64,000 nt of DNA from DT-110 sp030148525 (GCA_965227445.1 OZ245751.1:3162001-3226000); one strand, 5' to 3'. Shown: positions 1-10,107, numbered from the stretch's first letter. The notes: generated by a model not told the origin, from the letters alone. Made by a program: numbers and translations.

Positions 1-52
1 ACGCGCCAGATCTGGAAATAGGATCATGGTTCGTGGTCCATGGTTTTTCTCA

Positions 53-67
53 GCCTTTCGGCAAAAG
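53..67 (-). repeat. Copy of recurrent T-run/GNAA mini-hairpin word
   Basis: Read on the minus strand this is CTTTTGCCGAAAGGC: a T-run, then GCC-GAAA-GGC. It lies just past the stop codon of the large secreted protein gene. It is one of about twenty copies of the same pattern in the window; the full position list is in the findings. A 3-bp stem alone is too weak to be a terminator. Confidence 0.6.
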
Positions 68-76
68 GGCAAAGGT

Positions 77-3000
77 TTAGTGTTTCCTGGTTACGATGAG
101 TGGCCATTCCCGGATAAAATCTCCGCTTACCAATTGCACCTGATAGCGGCCGTTTTGCGAAAGACTTGCAGTTGGAATTTCCCGTTGGTAAACTCCGGCC
201 GTTTGTCGTTCTTCTTTTTGCGAAAGCAGACGACCAAATGCATCATAGATCCGCCAGGTGACGGTACCGGCTTGTAGCAGGTCATAGGCCAGGGTAACCG
301 GTCCCGGGGCGGGGTTAGGAAACAGGCGCGCATTCGCGACCAAGGACGCAGGTTCCCGTTCGGTAAAGACCAGCTTGGGTTGCCAGGGCTGTCCGTAGGC
401 ATCATGTCCTTCCGCCGGTGTATGCCTTTCAGAAATGCTCAGCAGGCCGGCAATGGAACCCGACTGATTAGCCCGGATGCGCAGGGTCAGCAAGGTATCT
501 TTTTTGGCGGAAGCCAAGGCATCGGGCAACCAACTGGCGGTAATGGCCGAGGGCAAGCGAGCAAACTCCCCTGGTCCGAGGACACCTTCGCGAACCTCCA
601 AAATAGTCGCTTGATCCTCCGGCAGTTCGAGCGCAAATTGCAGGGATCGGATATCAGTCTGCCCCGACCAGATGATCGGAATAGTATAGATATTTCCCGC
701 TTCGACCGGCCGGTCAGGGACTTCCAGTGCTACGGATAAAGCCTGCGGGGCGGAGCGTATTTCCGCACTATTGGCGTGAGCATCACCACTAATATCCCCG
801 ATCTTGATGGCCGTGAAATCAGCGATCAGGCTATCGTTGGGCAGATCATTCACATTATAGCTTCCCGCAAAGCCCAGGCGAATGGCATCTTGTGGATGGT
901 TGAAAGTCAGGCCGACGGGCATAAACCGCCAACTGGTATTGTCTTCGAGGTCCAGATCGATATTGAGGATCAATTTGCGCAGCTGCACCATGTCCGACAC
1001 ACTCACAAAGCCCGACCGATTGGCATCAGCAGCCACGTACTGATGAGCTTCGGTAAAGGGTTCCAACCCCAATATATGTTGTTGGATGAGGTACAGATCG
1101 TAAGTTGACACCCCATTCACGTAATCGCGATCCAGTTTAGGCGACACACTGTAATCGTAATCCGGTGCCAGGTTGAAAAAACCAAAGGCGCCATCGGTAC
1201 CAGTCACTTGCCGGCGATCAAAGGGTCCGCTGAGGGCTACCTCTGCCCCCTCCAAGGGGATCAGATCCGGCGTGGTGATCAGTCCGCTGATCGAACCCAT
1301 ATCTGCGGAACGGCACAAACGCTCGTCGTTATCCTGGACTAGTACGTACGTTTCGCAGGAGCCTACATTGCCGGCCGGGTCCCAGGCGAATATCTCTACC
1401 ACCACTGTTCCGATATCGGAGCAGGTGAGCACTACCCCATCCCGATCGGGCTGGAACCCATCGCCTTTGATATTCATCGAATAGGAAATATCCCCCGAAC
1501 AGTCCGTCATATCGCTGGCCAGGAAATTATCCACGAATACGGGAGCTGCGGCAGGGCCGAGGGAATCGCCCGGTTCCGTGCGCATCAACTCCACGGTGAG
1601 TCCGTTAATACAAATAGGACTAGGTGCTTTGCGGTCGACCACGGTGAATCTTTGTCTGATCTCAGAGCGGTTACCACAACCATCGTCGGCCGTCAGGATA
1701 AGTTCGTGCGTTCCGATGGGGTACCGGCCTCCCACCATAAGGCGCGGGAATAAAGCCAGGTCCAGGAAAGGCTTTTCTTCCACGACTCCATTAGCGTATA
1801 GATCGAGTTCAGTGGAGAAGGTAAAGTCATCGAAGTTGAGGTTGCACTCGTCGTTCAGATTAAAAAAGAGACTTACCTCTGCCTCGCAATCGCGGCTACT
1901 GATGGCCCTGAAGGTGTCCGGAGTCGCTGGATCGAGTGTCAATTCCGGGCGTGTGGTATCATAGACGCTGATGTGTTGGGTGTACTGCCAGTATCCATTG
2001 GACCCATACGCTTCATCGTCGTCATCGTCGGCTCCCTGGTCATTGGGGTCATTACCCCACACGGTACCATTACCAGTATAATAGGTTGGAGAATCCGGAT
2101 TGGCATTGCCACTGATGACTCGCCAGTAATAACCATCTTCGGCACCGTTCCGGGTGTTTTCGGGAAAGCCGTTGAACGGATCGGGGTCAGCATCATACCA
2201 AACCGTGTCGGGGAAGGGGTCCGAAAAGTCCCGTTGGACAATAACACAAATGCCCCTGTCTCCCGGTTGATCGTTGCCCTCCTGCTGAGCCGGGTTGGTG
2301 CCATTCCAGGCATCCCAGTCGCGGGAAACGAGCAGGGGTTGATCCTCGCCATTGTACTCACACCAATTAATAATCTGGTAGGTGCGGAAAATCTTATAGC
2401 AAACACCGGGCTCCTCGGTGCCGTAGAAATACTCATCCTCTTCGGAGACAGCGATGAGGTCACACCCTTCTTCAACTATTTCAACCCCCGTAATGGTGGG
2501 ATCCGATTCGCAGGCTGCAACTACATCGGCCGGGAAACAAACACGGTATTGGTAGTTCGGTACCACCCGAATTTCCTGCAGGCACAGCCCGGATTGTTTT
2601 TCATTCGGGGTACCCGCATCGCGTATTGCCCGGAATTGCCGGGTGATCAGACCAATACCACATTGGTCCAATGCATCGATTGGGGTCAGTTCTTCGATTG
2701 TGATATTACCGCAGTCATTCTGCAAGATAGAGGCAGACCCAAATAAGCTCAGATTGCCCAGGCGCTCATCCTGACAACTCACCTCAATATCGGCCGGTGC
2801 CCGGCACAGCGGTGGTCGCTTGTCTTCCACCTGTACCGCTAACCAGCAAATGCTGGCATTACCGGATTCGTCGGTGACGCGTAATTCAACGCGAACGGGC
2901 GCACCCAAATCACAACACAGAAAGGGTACATCCTCCGCCCAGGGAGTCCATAACTGGCCATCCACAACGGAAAAACCATCGTCTTCGTCCAGGCGGTTAT

Positions 3001-4441
3001 CGCCATTCTGGTCGTAGCCGTTGATCAGCAAAAAGCCGATGCACGCATCGGAAACCTGTCGGCGAACGGCGATGGATACCGGACTGCAGTTATCGCTTGA
3101 TCCCTCGTCAATTTCTGTCGCAAATGCGCGGGCAAAACCGCCGGTGGATAAACTTACATTGAGGTTTTCGACGCATACGGCCCGGGGCGCTACCTGGTCG
3201 AGCACATCAAAGTAAAGGGTATCGGCTGTACGGTTGCCGCAATCATCTTCCAGATCAATATACAGGGCGTGGAAGCCAACTGGTATCTCACTGATCATAT
3301 CCCCGGTTCTCGGATAATTCACCTCCTGCCAGGTGCTATCCGGGGCGGGGAAGCCCGGTGCTCCGCCATCAGGGAGGTAGGAAGCTACACGCAAATCGCT
3401 GGTAACCGATCCGCAATCTGTTACCCGCCAGCCGTAGGTATCGCGCAAAGCCTGATTGCTCACATCCAGTACACCAGTGCAATCAAAGGGCCCGGTAGAA
3501 AAAGTGATGGAATCACGGCTTTTCTGAATGGAAGGTGCTTTGGTATCACCTGCGTAGACCAGGATAGTATCGAGCGGAAAGGATGCATTGGCGCACCAGT
3601 CAAAAAACTCGTAGTACACTTCCAGTTTTACCAGGCGGTCGCAGACCGGAATGGTATCGATGGAGCGGTTGATCGACAGGTTGCAGTCTGCATCGCTCAG
3701 GTAAACGGTGTCACCGAAGGCATTGATCCAGTATGGTTCCAGGATCTGCTCCGTGTCCAGGGTGTCCGGTTCGCAGGTATGAATAGTTTGTTCGGCTGGC
3801 AGTTGGGCATCGAGGGGATCCGGCTGACGAAAAAAGATGACCTGTGTCGTATCGGTGGTCTGCCCGTGTTGGTCGGTTATAGTAAAAGTGCGATCCAGGC
3901 GGGCGAAGAAGGTGTCGGCACAGGTGCCGTATTCGAGTTGATCGGAAAGGCTCAGTTGGGGGTTCGGGTCACAATCGTCGGAATAGTATACCCTTCCGGT
4001 AAAAAAGGCCTCGTCGGGATCGATGGAGGCCGGGTTGTTATATATCTGTTCGATTTCCGTACACCATAGGTCGAGTGTATCCGCTCTGAACCAAACGCTG
4101 TCGATAGTTGGAGGTGCCTTATCTTCGGCTGTCACCTGACCACGGCATACGAAATCATCGGGTCCCAGCACGATAAAATCAAATTGGCCTTCCCGAATGA
4201 CTTCGTTTTCGGAAACACCTCCGCCGGGATAACCAACCCGCACCCGGTAGTTATCGGGATCAAAATCACCACCGGTGAGTGCTAATTGAGGTGAGAGGGG
4301 AGCACGGCAATCCGCAATGAGAGAGACGGTCACCTGATCAACGCATACGAGCGGCTGCGCTTTCCCGGCAACGGAGAAGCACGCAATCAGTACGAAAACG
4401 ATCAACGTTCGGACGTCTCTATTTGGGGGACCCTTTCGCAA
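77..4441 (-). CDS. Very large secreted protein with dockerin-like and T9SS sorting domains
   Basis: A 1454-residue exported protein. An N-terminal signal peptide (hydrophobic VLIACFSVAG, cleavage probably after GKAQ) is followed by about 1000 residues of Cys-containing beta-sandwich repeats of HYR/Ig-like style, with recurring phrases such as DxxAPxxxC and DxCGN. Near residue 1050 comes a carboxypeptidase-regulatory-like beta domain (GSISGLITTPDL), then a dockerin-like segment around 1110-1160 (ADANRSGFVSVSDMVQLRK, with a second GDISGDA element). A cohesin-like beta domain follows, and the end (LFPNPAPGP onward) is a type IX secretion sorting domain. Inference: a cell-surface or released adhesin or structural protein; substrate unknown. 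It is monocistronic. Confidence 0.9.
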   Translation of the reverse strand: MRKGPPNRDVRTLIVFVLIACFSVAGKAQPLVCVDQVTVSLIADCRAPLSPQLALTGGDFDPDNYRVRVGYPGGGVSENEVIREGQFDFIVLGPDDFVCRGQVTAEDKAPPTIDSVWFRADTLDLWCTEIEQIYNNPASIDPDEAFFTGRVYYSDDCDPNPQLSLSDQLEYGTCADTFFARLDRTFTITDQHGQTTDTTQVIFFRQPDPLDAQLPAEQTIHTCEPDTLDTEQILEPYWINAFGDTVYLSDADCNLSINRSIDTIPVCDRLVKLEVYYEFFDWCANASFPLDTILVYAGDTKAPSIQKSRDSITFSTGPFDCTGVLDVSNQALRDTYGWRVTDCGSVTSDLRVASYLPDGGAPGFPAPDSTWQEVNYPRTGDMISEIPVGFHALYIDLEDDCGNRTADTLYFDVLDQVAPRAVCVENLNVSLSTGGFARAFATEIDEGSSDNCSPVSIAVRRQVSDACIGFLLINGYDQNGDNRLDEDDGFSVVDGQLWTPWAEDVPFLCCDLGAPVRVELRVTDESGNASICWLAVQVEDKRPPLCRAPADIEVSCQDERLGNLSLFGSASILQNDCGNITIEELTPIDALDQCGIGLITRQFRAIRDAGTPNEKQSGLCLQEIRVVPNYQYRVCFPADVVAACESDPTITGVEIVEEGCDLIAVSEEDEYFYGTEEPGVCYKIFRTYQIINWCEYNGEDQPLLVSRDWDAWNGTNPAQQEGNDQPGDRGICVIVQRDFSDPFPDTVWYDADPDPFNGFPENTRNGAEDGYYWRVISGNANPDSPTYYTGNGTVWGNDPNDQGADDDDDEAYGSNGYWQYTQHISVYDTTRPELTLDPATPDTFRAISSRDCEAEVSLFFNLNDECNLNFDDFTFSTELDLYANGVVEEKPFLDLALFPRLMVGGRYPIGTHELILTADDGCGNRSEIRQRFTVVDRKAPSPICINGLTVELMRTEPGDSLGPAAAPVFVDNFLASDMTDCSGDISYSMNIKGDGFQPDRDGVVLTCSDIGTVVVEIFAWDPAGNVGSCETYVLVQDNDERLCRSADMGSISGLITTPDLIPLEGAEVALSGPFDRRQVTGTDGAFGFFNLAPDYDYSVSPKLDRDYVNGVSTYDLYLIQQHILGLEPFTEAHQYVAADANRSGFVSVSDMVQLRKLILNIDLDLEDNTSWRFMPVGLTFNHPQDAIRLGFAGSYNVNDLPNDSLIADFTAIKIGDISGDAHANSAEIRSAPQALSVALEVPDRPVEAGNIYTIPIIWSGQTDIRSLQFALELPEDQATILEVREGVLGPGEFARLPSAITASWLPDALASAKKDTLLTLRIRANQSGSIAGLLSISERHTPAEGHDAYGQPWQPKLVFTEREPASLVANARLFPNPAPGPVTLAYDLLQAGTVTWRIYDAFGRLLSQKEERQTAGVYQREIPTASLSQNGRYQVQLVSGDFIREWPLIVTRKH

Positions 4442-4743
4442 AGCCGCTCCAATTTAATGCCAGACAAGCCTCGAACCTGCACAGCAGGCCAGTGTTGCCA
4501 AAACAGCTGGGGTCACCCTTCCGGCGGGGAAGGCGTTTTCTCACGAGTTTGTCATTAGCGTTCATATACAGTCCCAACGTCAGGAATGGGGCTGTATGTA
4601 TTCAATCGTTCCAAAAATACGATTTTTTCGCATACCCCGCTGAGGCAGGGACTTTACTTTTAACGGAAGTCTTAACAAAAAACGCCAAGCATCCGATCAG
4701 CAGATGCTTGGCGTCATACATATTCCCGATACGGGTAATTAGC
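4442..4743. other. Intergenic spacer with stem-loop and terminator
   Basis: No convincing gene. The spacer carries the 5' region of the large secreted protein gene, an imperfect stem-loop near 4567-4600 (ATACAGTCCC pairing with GGGCTGTAT around a 13-nt loop), and the terminator of the baeRF gene, listed separately. Confidence 0.5.
4676..4714 (-). terminator. Rho-independent terminator of baeRF operon
   Basis: On the minus strand ACGCCAAGCATC pairs perfectly with GATGCTTGGCGT (12 bp, 9-nt loop) and is followed by six T. It lies 30 nt past the stop codon of the baeRF-like gene, so it ends the mscS/four-helix/baeRF transcript. Confidence 0.88.
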
Positions 4744-5886
4744 TTAATACCGGAAAATTGCGTTCATGGATCCGGCAGGGCGCGGCATTTCAGAGCGCTC
4801 AACCTGAAATACTTTACCACCTTGCAAAAAAGTGTGCATAGCGGCGTATTCTACGAGATCCGTAGCTCCCGCCTGGGGCTTTTCCATGTGGGCCACTTTC
4901 CGGATAGTCGGGTCGTAGTGCCCCCAATCTTGACCGCCTTTCACCAGGAACAATGCATTAATTCGTCCATCACCGGCAGCCCGCACGATCTCATCCGTTG
5001 AAAAAGATGCTTCCCCGCCTGCCAGTGCCTCGCTGAACTTTTTCTTCATCTCCTCCAGCTCGGATGCTATGTCGGGTCTTAGCACCGTCATCGCCTCTTC
5101 GTGCAGTAAAACAGCGTCTTTCTTTTCCGGGTTACCTGCAATACTTTTTTCCCACATATTGGGATAGTTGGACAGGGCACGGTAGCGGGCAGCCACTTGC
5201 TCATCGCCGGCAATGACCAGTGGTGGGTTTTCATCGTGGAGCATTTCCATCAAACCATCATCTACGGCACGCAGGAATTTTTCCAGGGTGTTATCATCTA
5301 AATCCTTGTGGCTACCCTGGCCGTGGTAGATGGTGTTGGTATCCGATGAGGTACCGGCAGAATGATGCTGGAGGCGAGCACTATCAGCCAGGTCGGCCAA
5401 CATTTCTTGTTTATTTTCGGGAACCAGATCGTTTACTTTTACCGGAAAAACGCTGTATCGGTGCCCTTCAAAGAAACGCACTTCATTTTGGCTTAAAGCC
5501 AGGATAAAAAAGCGGTAATCACCCCCGACTGCCGGTAGGGTCGGATGTAAGTAGAAGGACTCACCAACCTGCACTATATTATCTACCGCGATGGGCAGGC
5601 GGTACTGTTCAAAAACATCTTCACTACGCAGGAGAAGCAGGGTATCACTTTGGTGGGCCCAAAAATCAGTATCTTCCAGCAAGGCCTTAAGGGGCTTCAG
5701 CAATTCTTTTTGTTCGGGCGGGGTAACATCGAGTTCCTCCAAATTACTCTCCGCCTCGCGAATAGCATTCTTCAGGTGAATCCGGCTTTTTTCGTAGTCG
5801 CCGGCTCGCTGAGTCGGCACATAAATGGTTATGGCGGGCTTAGTGGTTACTGCCGCCCATTTTTTAACTTCGTTTTTGGTTATCAT
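4744..5886 (-). CDS. Bacterial archaeo-eukaryotic release factor-like (baeRF) family protein
   Basis: A 380-residue soluble protein with no signal peptide. Overall character and motifs (N-terminal KPAITIYVPTQ, central PPLVIAGDEQVAARYR, later GRINALFLVKGG and a C-terminal HTFLQGGKVFQV) match the baeRF families, distant relatives of eRF1/aRF1 and Pelota thought to act on ribosomes under stress. I see no GGQ peptide-release motif in the expected central loop, so ordinary release activity is unlikely. It is the last gene of a minus-strand run (MscS, ferritin-like protein, this), with 36 nt to its upstream neighbour and a strong terminator behind it. Family confident; exact baeRF subfamily and role not resolved. 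Confidence 0.8.
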   Translation of the reverse strand: MITKNEVKKWAAVTTKPAITIYVPTQRAGDYEKSRIHLKNAIREAESNLEELDVTPPEQKELLKPLKALLEDTDFWAHQSDTLLLLRSEDVFEQYRLPIAVDNIVQVGESFYLHPTLPAVGGDYRFFILALSQNEVRFFEGHRYSVFPVKVNDLVPENKQEMLADLADSARLQHHSAGTSSDTNTIYHGQGSHKDLDDNTLEKFLRAVDDGLMEMLHDENPPLVIAGDEQVAARYRALSNYPNMWEKSIAGNPEKKDAVLLHEEAMTVLRPDIASELEEMKKKFSEALAGGEASFSTDEIVRAAGDGRINALFLVKGGQDWGHYDPTIRKVAHMEKPQAGATDLVEYAAMHTFLQGGKVFQVERSEMPRPAGSMNAIFRY

Positions 5887-5922
5887 ATAAATTGGTTTTC
5901 TGGTCAGAAAATGAGGGCCTTT

Positions 5923-6405
5923 TTACGCGGTAGGAATATTTCCCAGTTGAATGTCCTGAACCGTTTTGTAGCGCTCCGTTTGGCGCACTGTTTTCAGCAC
6001 ATTCTGGTGTAGCTCCTGGACCATTTGATGGATTCCTTCCGGCAGGGCATCATTATCCAGTCCCTCCTTATACGAATCAGAAACCGCCCCTTCATTATCG
6101 CTGGAAAACTCCAGGAGCTGCTGGTATTCTTTCTGCTCGATGGTATCCCATACTTCAGACTGATTTTGATTGAGTAGTGATTTCTTTTGCGCACTATCGG
6201 GCATGGGCATGGGAGAAGGACTCATATCATCCAGTACCCGGCGAACGGCTTTGCTTTGATTGCCGTGGAACTGCGCCAGTTCCAGCATGTACGCACTCAG
6301 AGTATCGTCGTCGAGGCGTTCTGCTATTTGCCGGTATTGGCTGGCAGAGTCTTCGTGTTGACTGAATAGGAAATATAGAACGGACGTTGCCGAAGCAGCA
6401 TTCAT
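5923..6405 (-). CDS. Ferritin-like four-helix-bundle protein (DUF2383/PA2169-like)
   Basis: 160 residues, predicted almost all-helical. The helix pattern (SQHEDSASQYRQIAERL, YMLELAQFHGNQSKAVRRVL, then EGAVSDSYKEGLDND and ELHQNVLKTVRQTERYK) resembles the PA2169/DUF2383 ferritin-like family. That family is often found among stress-induced genes and has no settled biochemical role. The gene sits between the upstream MscS channel (52-nt gap) and the downstream baeRF gene (36-nt gap), suggesting co-transcription in a stress operon. The usual di-iron ligand set is not complete by eye, so metal binding is not claimed. Confidence 0.7.
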   Translation of the reverse strand: MNAASATSVLYFLFSQHEDSASQYRQIAERLDDDTLSAYMLELAQFHGNQSKAVRRVLDDMSPSPMPMPDSAQKKSLLNQNQSEVWDTIEQKEYQQLLEFSSDNEGAVSDSYKEGLDNDALPEGIHQMVQELHQNVLKTVRQTERYKTVQDIQLGNIPTA

Positions 6406-6457
6406 ATGTAGTTGATTTTAGTGATTATTTAATTGTAGTGATCTGATACAGATCAGT

Positions 6458-7375
6458 TCAGGACTGGCCATTCGTTTGTTCCACGGGCATCTCCTGATGA
6501 AGAGGAACACCCCCTTTGATACCAAAATCCAGGGTGCGAATGGGAAATGGAATGGTAATATCTTCCCGGTCGAAGGCCGCCTTGAGGGCCTTGATCCCGC
6601 GACTTGTTTCCTTTAGGTATTCCGGGTTAGATTTACATGACAATAGTCGAATACGGACTTTAAAGTCGATGGAGCTATTCCCGAAACCGGTGAAGAAGAA
6701 CAATACTTCCTCGGACCGGACCGAATACGTTTCGCTCAGTGTACTGCGTACAATCTCTTCAACGCGTTCCAGATCATCACCGTAGGAAATACCACAACCA
6801 ATTTCAACTGTCCGGCCGGGATCAACGGTGTAGTTTTGCAGCGGGTTCTGGATGATTAGTTTATTGGGAATAGCCACGGTTTCCCCGGTAACTGTCTTAA
6901 TGCTGGTAAAACGCAGGTTTACGTTGCGAATAGTGCCGATGTAACCGTTCGTTTGCACAAAGTCACCGATATTATACAGGGACCGTACAGACATCAGAAT
7001 ACCACTAAAAATATTTATCAGTGGCTCCTGAAGAGCCAAACCAACCGCCAATCCTGCCACTCCCGCACCGGCCAGCAGAGAAGTTAATGCCTTGTCGAGA
7101 TTCAGGATATCCAGAACTAAAAAAAGAGCAATCAGCAGAAAACCGAAGGCAATAACATTGGAAAACAGACTGGTGACCGTCTGGTTATTTAACATTTTAT
7201 TCAAGGCCTTACTGGCGTAGCGTCGGACATACCTCAATAAGAAGATCGAGATACCCATCACCAATATGGCGAGGATGAAGTTTGGAAGCTGGAGAACCAA
7301 GGTGTCCAGCCAGGTTCCCATTTTTTCGAGCAGCTTACTCCAGGATTCCGACAAATTACTGAGGAAGGCGTCCAT
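6458..7375 (-). CDS. Small-conductance mechanosensitive ion channel (MscS family)
   Basis: 305 residues. Three N-terminal membrane helices (about 25-50, 70-95 and 100-130) are followed by the MscS core. The pore-lining third helix is recognisable as AGAGVAGLAVGLALQEPLINIFSGI, rich in Gly and Ala, and the beta-domain follows (IGDFVQTNGYIGTIRNVNLR, then VAIPNKLIIQNPLQNYT). Role by family: an inner-membrane safety valve opened by osmotic down-shock. It heads the minus-strand run that continues into the ferritin-like and baeRF genes. A second, divergent MscS lies at 24950-25792. Confidence 0.93.
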   Translation of the reverse strand: MDAFLSNLSESWSKLLEKMGTWLDTLVLQLPNFILAILVMGISIFLLRYVRRYASKALNKMLNNQTVTSLFSNVIAFGFLLIALFLVLDILNLDKALTSLLAGAGVAGLAVGLALQEPLINIFSGILMSVRSLYNIGDFVQTNGYIGTIRNVNLRFTSIKTVTGETVAIPNKLIIQNPLQNYTVDPGRTVEIGCGISYGDDLERVEEIVRSTLSETYSVRSEEVLFFFTGFGNSSIDFKVRIRLLSCKSNPEYLKETSRGIKALKAAFDREDITIPFPIRTLDFGIKGGVPLHQEMPVEQTNGQS

Positions 7376-7564
7376 TCAGGTGATCTTTTTTACTAGAACG
7401 GGCCAGGGTACCTGATGTTTACTCTCCTGCTCCCGACAATTCGTCGGATAAATCCTCCCGCTCGTCGGAAGGCCGATATTTTCTGTAACGGCACTCCATT
7501 TTGCCCCGTCTGATCACTAAACAAACAAAACATTCACTTAATCACCCACTGAATCGACTTTTTT

Positions 7565-9982
7565 ATGAGACAGTTATGGTTACTATTCATTTCTTGTGTA
7601 CTCACTTCTACAACGCTTTCTGCACAAGGACTAATTACCGGTACACTTCTTGATGAAGCTGGAAATCCGGCTGCATTTGCCAACGTATTATTGTTGGAGG
7701 CAGCCGACTCCAGCCTCAGCAAGGGAAGCATTACCGATGAAAACGGCCAATTCAATTTTGAGCAGATCAAAGCCGGCCGCTACCTGGTTTCGGCCAGCAG
7801 TGTCGGGTACGACGCCGTTTTTTCGGAGGTCTTCGATTTTAACGGAAAGACGCTGGAACTCCCCGAAATGGCATTTGGTCAGGCCGGAGTCGAGCTCGAT
7901 GCAGTAACCGTAGAAGCAACCAAGCCTTTTATGGAGCTGCGCAACGACAAATTGATCATCAACGTAGAGAGCAGTCCCGTAGCGGCGGGTAGCAATGCCC
8001 TTGAACTTTTGGCGAAAGCCCCGGGCGTAGTCATTGACCAGGACAATCGCCTGAGTCTGAAAGGAAAGTCCGGTGTATTGGTGATGATTGATGGCAAAAA
8101 CACCTATATGTCGACGGAGGAACTGATCCGAATGCTGGAAACTACGCCGGCTGATAATATTGAGACCATTGAGATCATTGACAACCCCTCGGCCAAATAC
8201 GATGCACAGGGGAATGCCGGTATCATCAACATCAAGATGAAAAAGGATAAGAATCTGGGACTGAACGGGAACCTCACAGCCGGAGCTGGTTATGGTAATT
8301 TCCCCAAGGCCAACTCAAGCCTTCGGCTAAACTACCGGGAAAAAGACTTTAATGTGTACGGAAACTATTCGTACTACTACAATAAGCGGTTCCAGAACCT
8401 GTACATCGACCGGCGCGTGCCCACTTCCAACGGGACGGTGCGATTCGACCAGTCCAACGAACAGGAAAGCTGGAGCAACAGCCATCGCGCGAGCGTGGGG
8501 TTCGATTACTTTATCAGCGATAAAACGACCATTGGTATCCTGGGAAACACCCAACAGGGATCGTGGAATGCTACTGCGGACAATATCACTCAGCTCAGCG
8601 GAAATAATCCGGAGCCCTTCTCCCTGGTTAACGCGGATATGACGGCAGACGATGGCTGGGACAACTATACCGGTAACTTCAATGTACGCCATAAATTCGA
8701 CAAGAAAGGTCAGGAAATCAGCTTTGATGCCGACTACGCCCGCTATGTCCAGAACCAGGACATGACGAACTCCAACTACTTCTTTGATGCAGAAAAATCG
8801 GAAGTAGCTACCCCCAATCTGGTCATGTCAGACAATACATCAAAGGTGACCATTCGCGCCGTTAAGGCCGACTATTCACACCCAATCACCGAGAACCTGA
8901 AATTGGAAACGGGTGCGAAATTCAGTGCCGTACGTACCGATAACGGCATTGACTTCTCTGTATTTCAAGACGATGCCTGGGTCAACGATCCGCTGCGAAC
9001 TAATCAATTCCAGTATGAGGAATCAATTCTCGCTGGATATATTAACCTGAGCACCCAGTGGAAAATCTTTAACATTCAAATGGGACTACGCGGCGAACAA
9101 ACGGCATCGGATGGATATTCCGTCACACTGGACCAGCGGGTCAAGCGCGATTACTTTAACTTATTCCCCAGCATGGCGGTTAGCCACCAGGTTGGTGAAA
9201 AGCACAGCCTGAGCTATACCTACAGCCGACGGATCGACCGCCCCTCCTATCAGGATTTGAATCCATTTGTATTCTTCCTGGATCAGTACACCTTTGGAGT
9301 CGGCAACCCATTCCTGCAGCCGCAGTTGACCAATTCGTTCGGAATGACGTATAGCCTCCAGAACAAGTTCATGCTGAACGTTAATTACGCTCGCACCACC
9401 GACGTTATGCAGGAGGTTATTCTCCAGAATGACGAGGAACTGTCCACCTTCCAGACCTGGCAGAACCTGGACAATTTCGACAACTTCAGCGTATCGGCCA
9501 GTGTGCCGGTAGGAATTACGAAGTGGTGGTCGAGCCGGGTGAACCTGGTTGGGTTTTACAATAAATTCGACTCCGAATTCAGCAATGGTGCCATCAACGA
9601 AGAGCAGTGGTCAGCGCGATTCAACGTCAATAACAATTTCACCCTGCCCGGTGGTATCCGCGCCGAACTATCCGGTTGGTATCAATCGGAAGTGGTCTGG
9701 GGTATTTTCCAGATCGACCCACGCTGGTCGATCGATGCGGGGGTGAGTACGCCCGTAATGAACGGCAAAGGAAACCTCAAATTGAATATTGTAGACATTT
9801 TCAACACCAACCAGACCTACGGCTTTATTGATCAGGGTACGATTGATCTGGATCTGGAAAATATACGGGAATCGCGGCGCGTGAACCTGTCTTTCAGCTA
9901 TCGCTTTGGTAATGACGAAGTGAAGCCGGCCCGCAATCGTCGTACTGCTACCGAAGAAGAGCAGGGACGTGTCAAGAATTAG
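7565..9982 (+). CDS. Outer-membrane beta-barrel protein (TonB-receptor-like, OMP_b-brl_3 type)
   Basis: 805 residues. A signal peptide (LLFISCVLTSTTLSAQG) precedes a carboxypeptidase-regulatory-like domain (about 21-105, GTLLDEAGNPAAFANVLL), a plug-like domain (about 115-220, LELLAKAPGVVID and NPSAKYDAQGNAGIINIK), and a long barrel with alternating aromatic strands ending in a terminal phenylalanine-containing strand (RRVNLSFSYRFGND). This is the SusC-independent Bacteroidota outer-membrane family; substrate unknown and no SusD partner is next to it. A basic tail follows the last strand (NRRTATEEEQGRVKN). It is monocistronic, with a strong terminator 34 nt downstream. Confidence 0.9.
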   Translation: MRQLWLLFISCVLTSTTLSAQGLITGTLLDEAGNPAAFANVLLLEAADSSLSKGSITDENGQFNFEQIKAGRYLVSASSVGYDAVFSEVFDFNGKTLELPEMAFGQAGVELDAVTVEATKPFMELRNDKLIINVESSPVAAGSNALELLAKAPGVVIDQDNRLSLKGKSGVLVMIDGKNTYMSTEELIRMLETTPADNIETIEIIDNPSAKYDAQGNAGIINIKMKKDKNLGLNGNLTAGAGYGNFPKANSSLRLNYREKDFNVYGNYSYYYNKRFQNLYIDRRVPTSNGTVRFDQSNEQESWSNSHRASVGFDYFISDKTTIGILGNTQQGSWNATADNITQLSGNNPEPFSLVNADMTADDGWDNYTGNFNVRHKFDKKGQEISFDADYARYVQNQDMTNSNYFFDAEKSEVATPNLVMSDNTSKVTIRAVKADYSHPITENLKLETGAKFSAVRTDNGIDFSVFQDDAWVNDPLRTNQFQYEESILAGYINLSTQWKIFNIQMGLRGEQTASDGYSVTLDQRVKRDYFNLFPSMAVSHQVGEKHSLSYTYSRRIDRPSYQDLNPFVFFLDQYTFGVGNPFLQPQLTNSFGMTYSLQNKFMLNVNYARTTDVMQEVILQNDEELSTFQTWQNLDNFDNFSVSASVPVGITKWWSSRVNLVGFYNKFDSEFSNGAINEEQWSARFNVNNNFTLPGGIRAELSGWYQSEVVWGIFQIDPRWSIDAGVSTPVMNGKGNLKLNIVDIFNTNQTYGFIDQGTIDLDLENIRESRRVNLSFSYRFGNDEVKPARNRRTATEEEQGRVKN

Positions 9983-10015
9983 TAAGGAAAAAGTAACCAT
10001 ACATGGCTTTGTGAC

Positions 10016-10044
10016 GGGTCGTCCTTCGGGACGGCCTTTTTTTT
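10016..10044 (+). terminator. Rho-independent terminator
   Basis: GGTCGTCC-TTCG-GGACGGCC, an 8-bp stem with a stable TTCG loop and one G-U pair, followed by eight T. It ends the outer-membrane barrel gene. Confidence 0.92.
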
Positions 10045-10107
10045 AATCCTATCGAACATTGGCCGACCGGTTTCTTTATAGAGATAGAACTGTAAAAAAC
10101 AACCGAT

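Noticed and set aside
1973..2746. 257-codon plus-strand reading frame inside the large secreted protein gene
   Set aside because: It lies entirely opposite a well-supported gene with signal peptide and sorting domain; its translation is a hydrophobic, V/I/G-rich antisense shadow with no recognisable motif.
3269..4069. 266-codon plus-strand reading frame
   Set aside because: Same reason: antisense to the 1454-residue protein, no domain, no start context.
4423..5001. 192-codon plus-strand frame across a spacer and into the baeRF gene
   Set aside because: It spans the baeRF terminator and antisense of two genes; composition is not protein-like.
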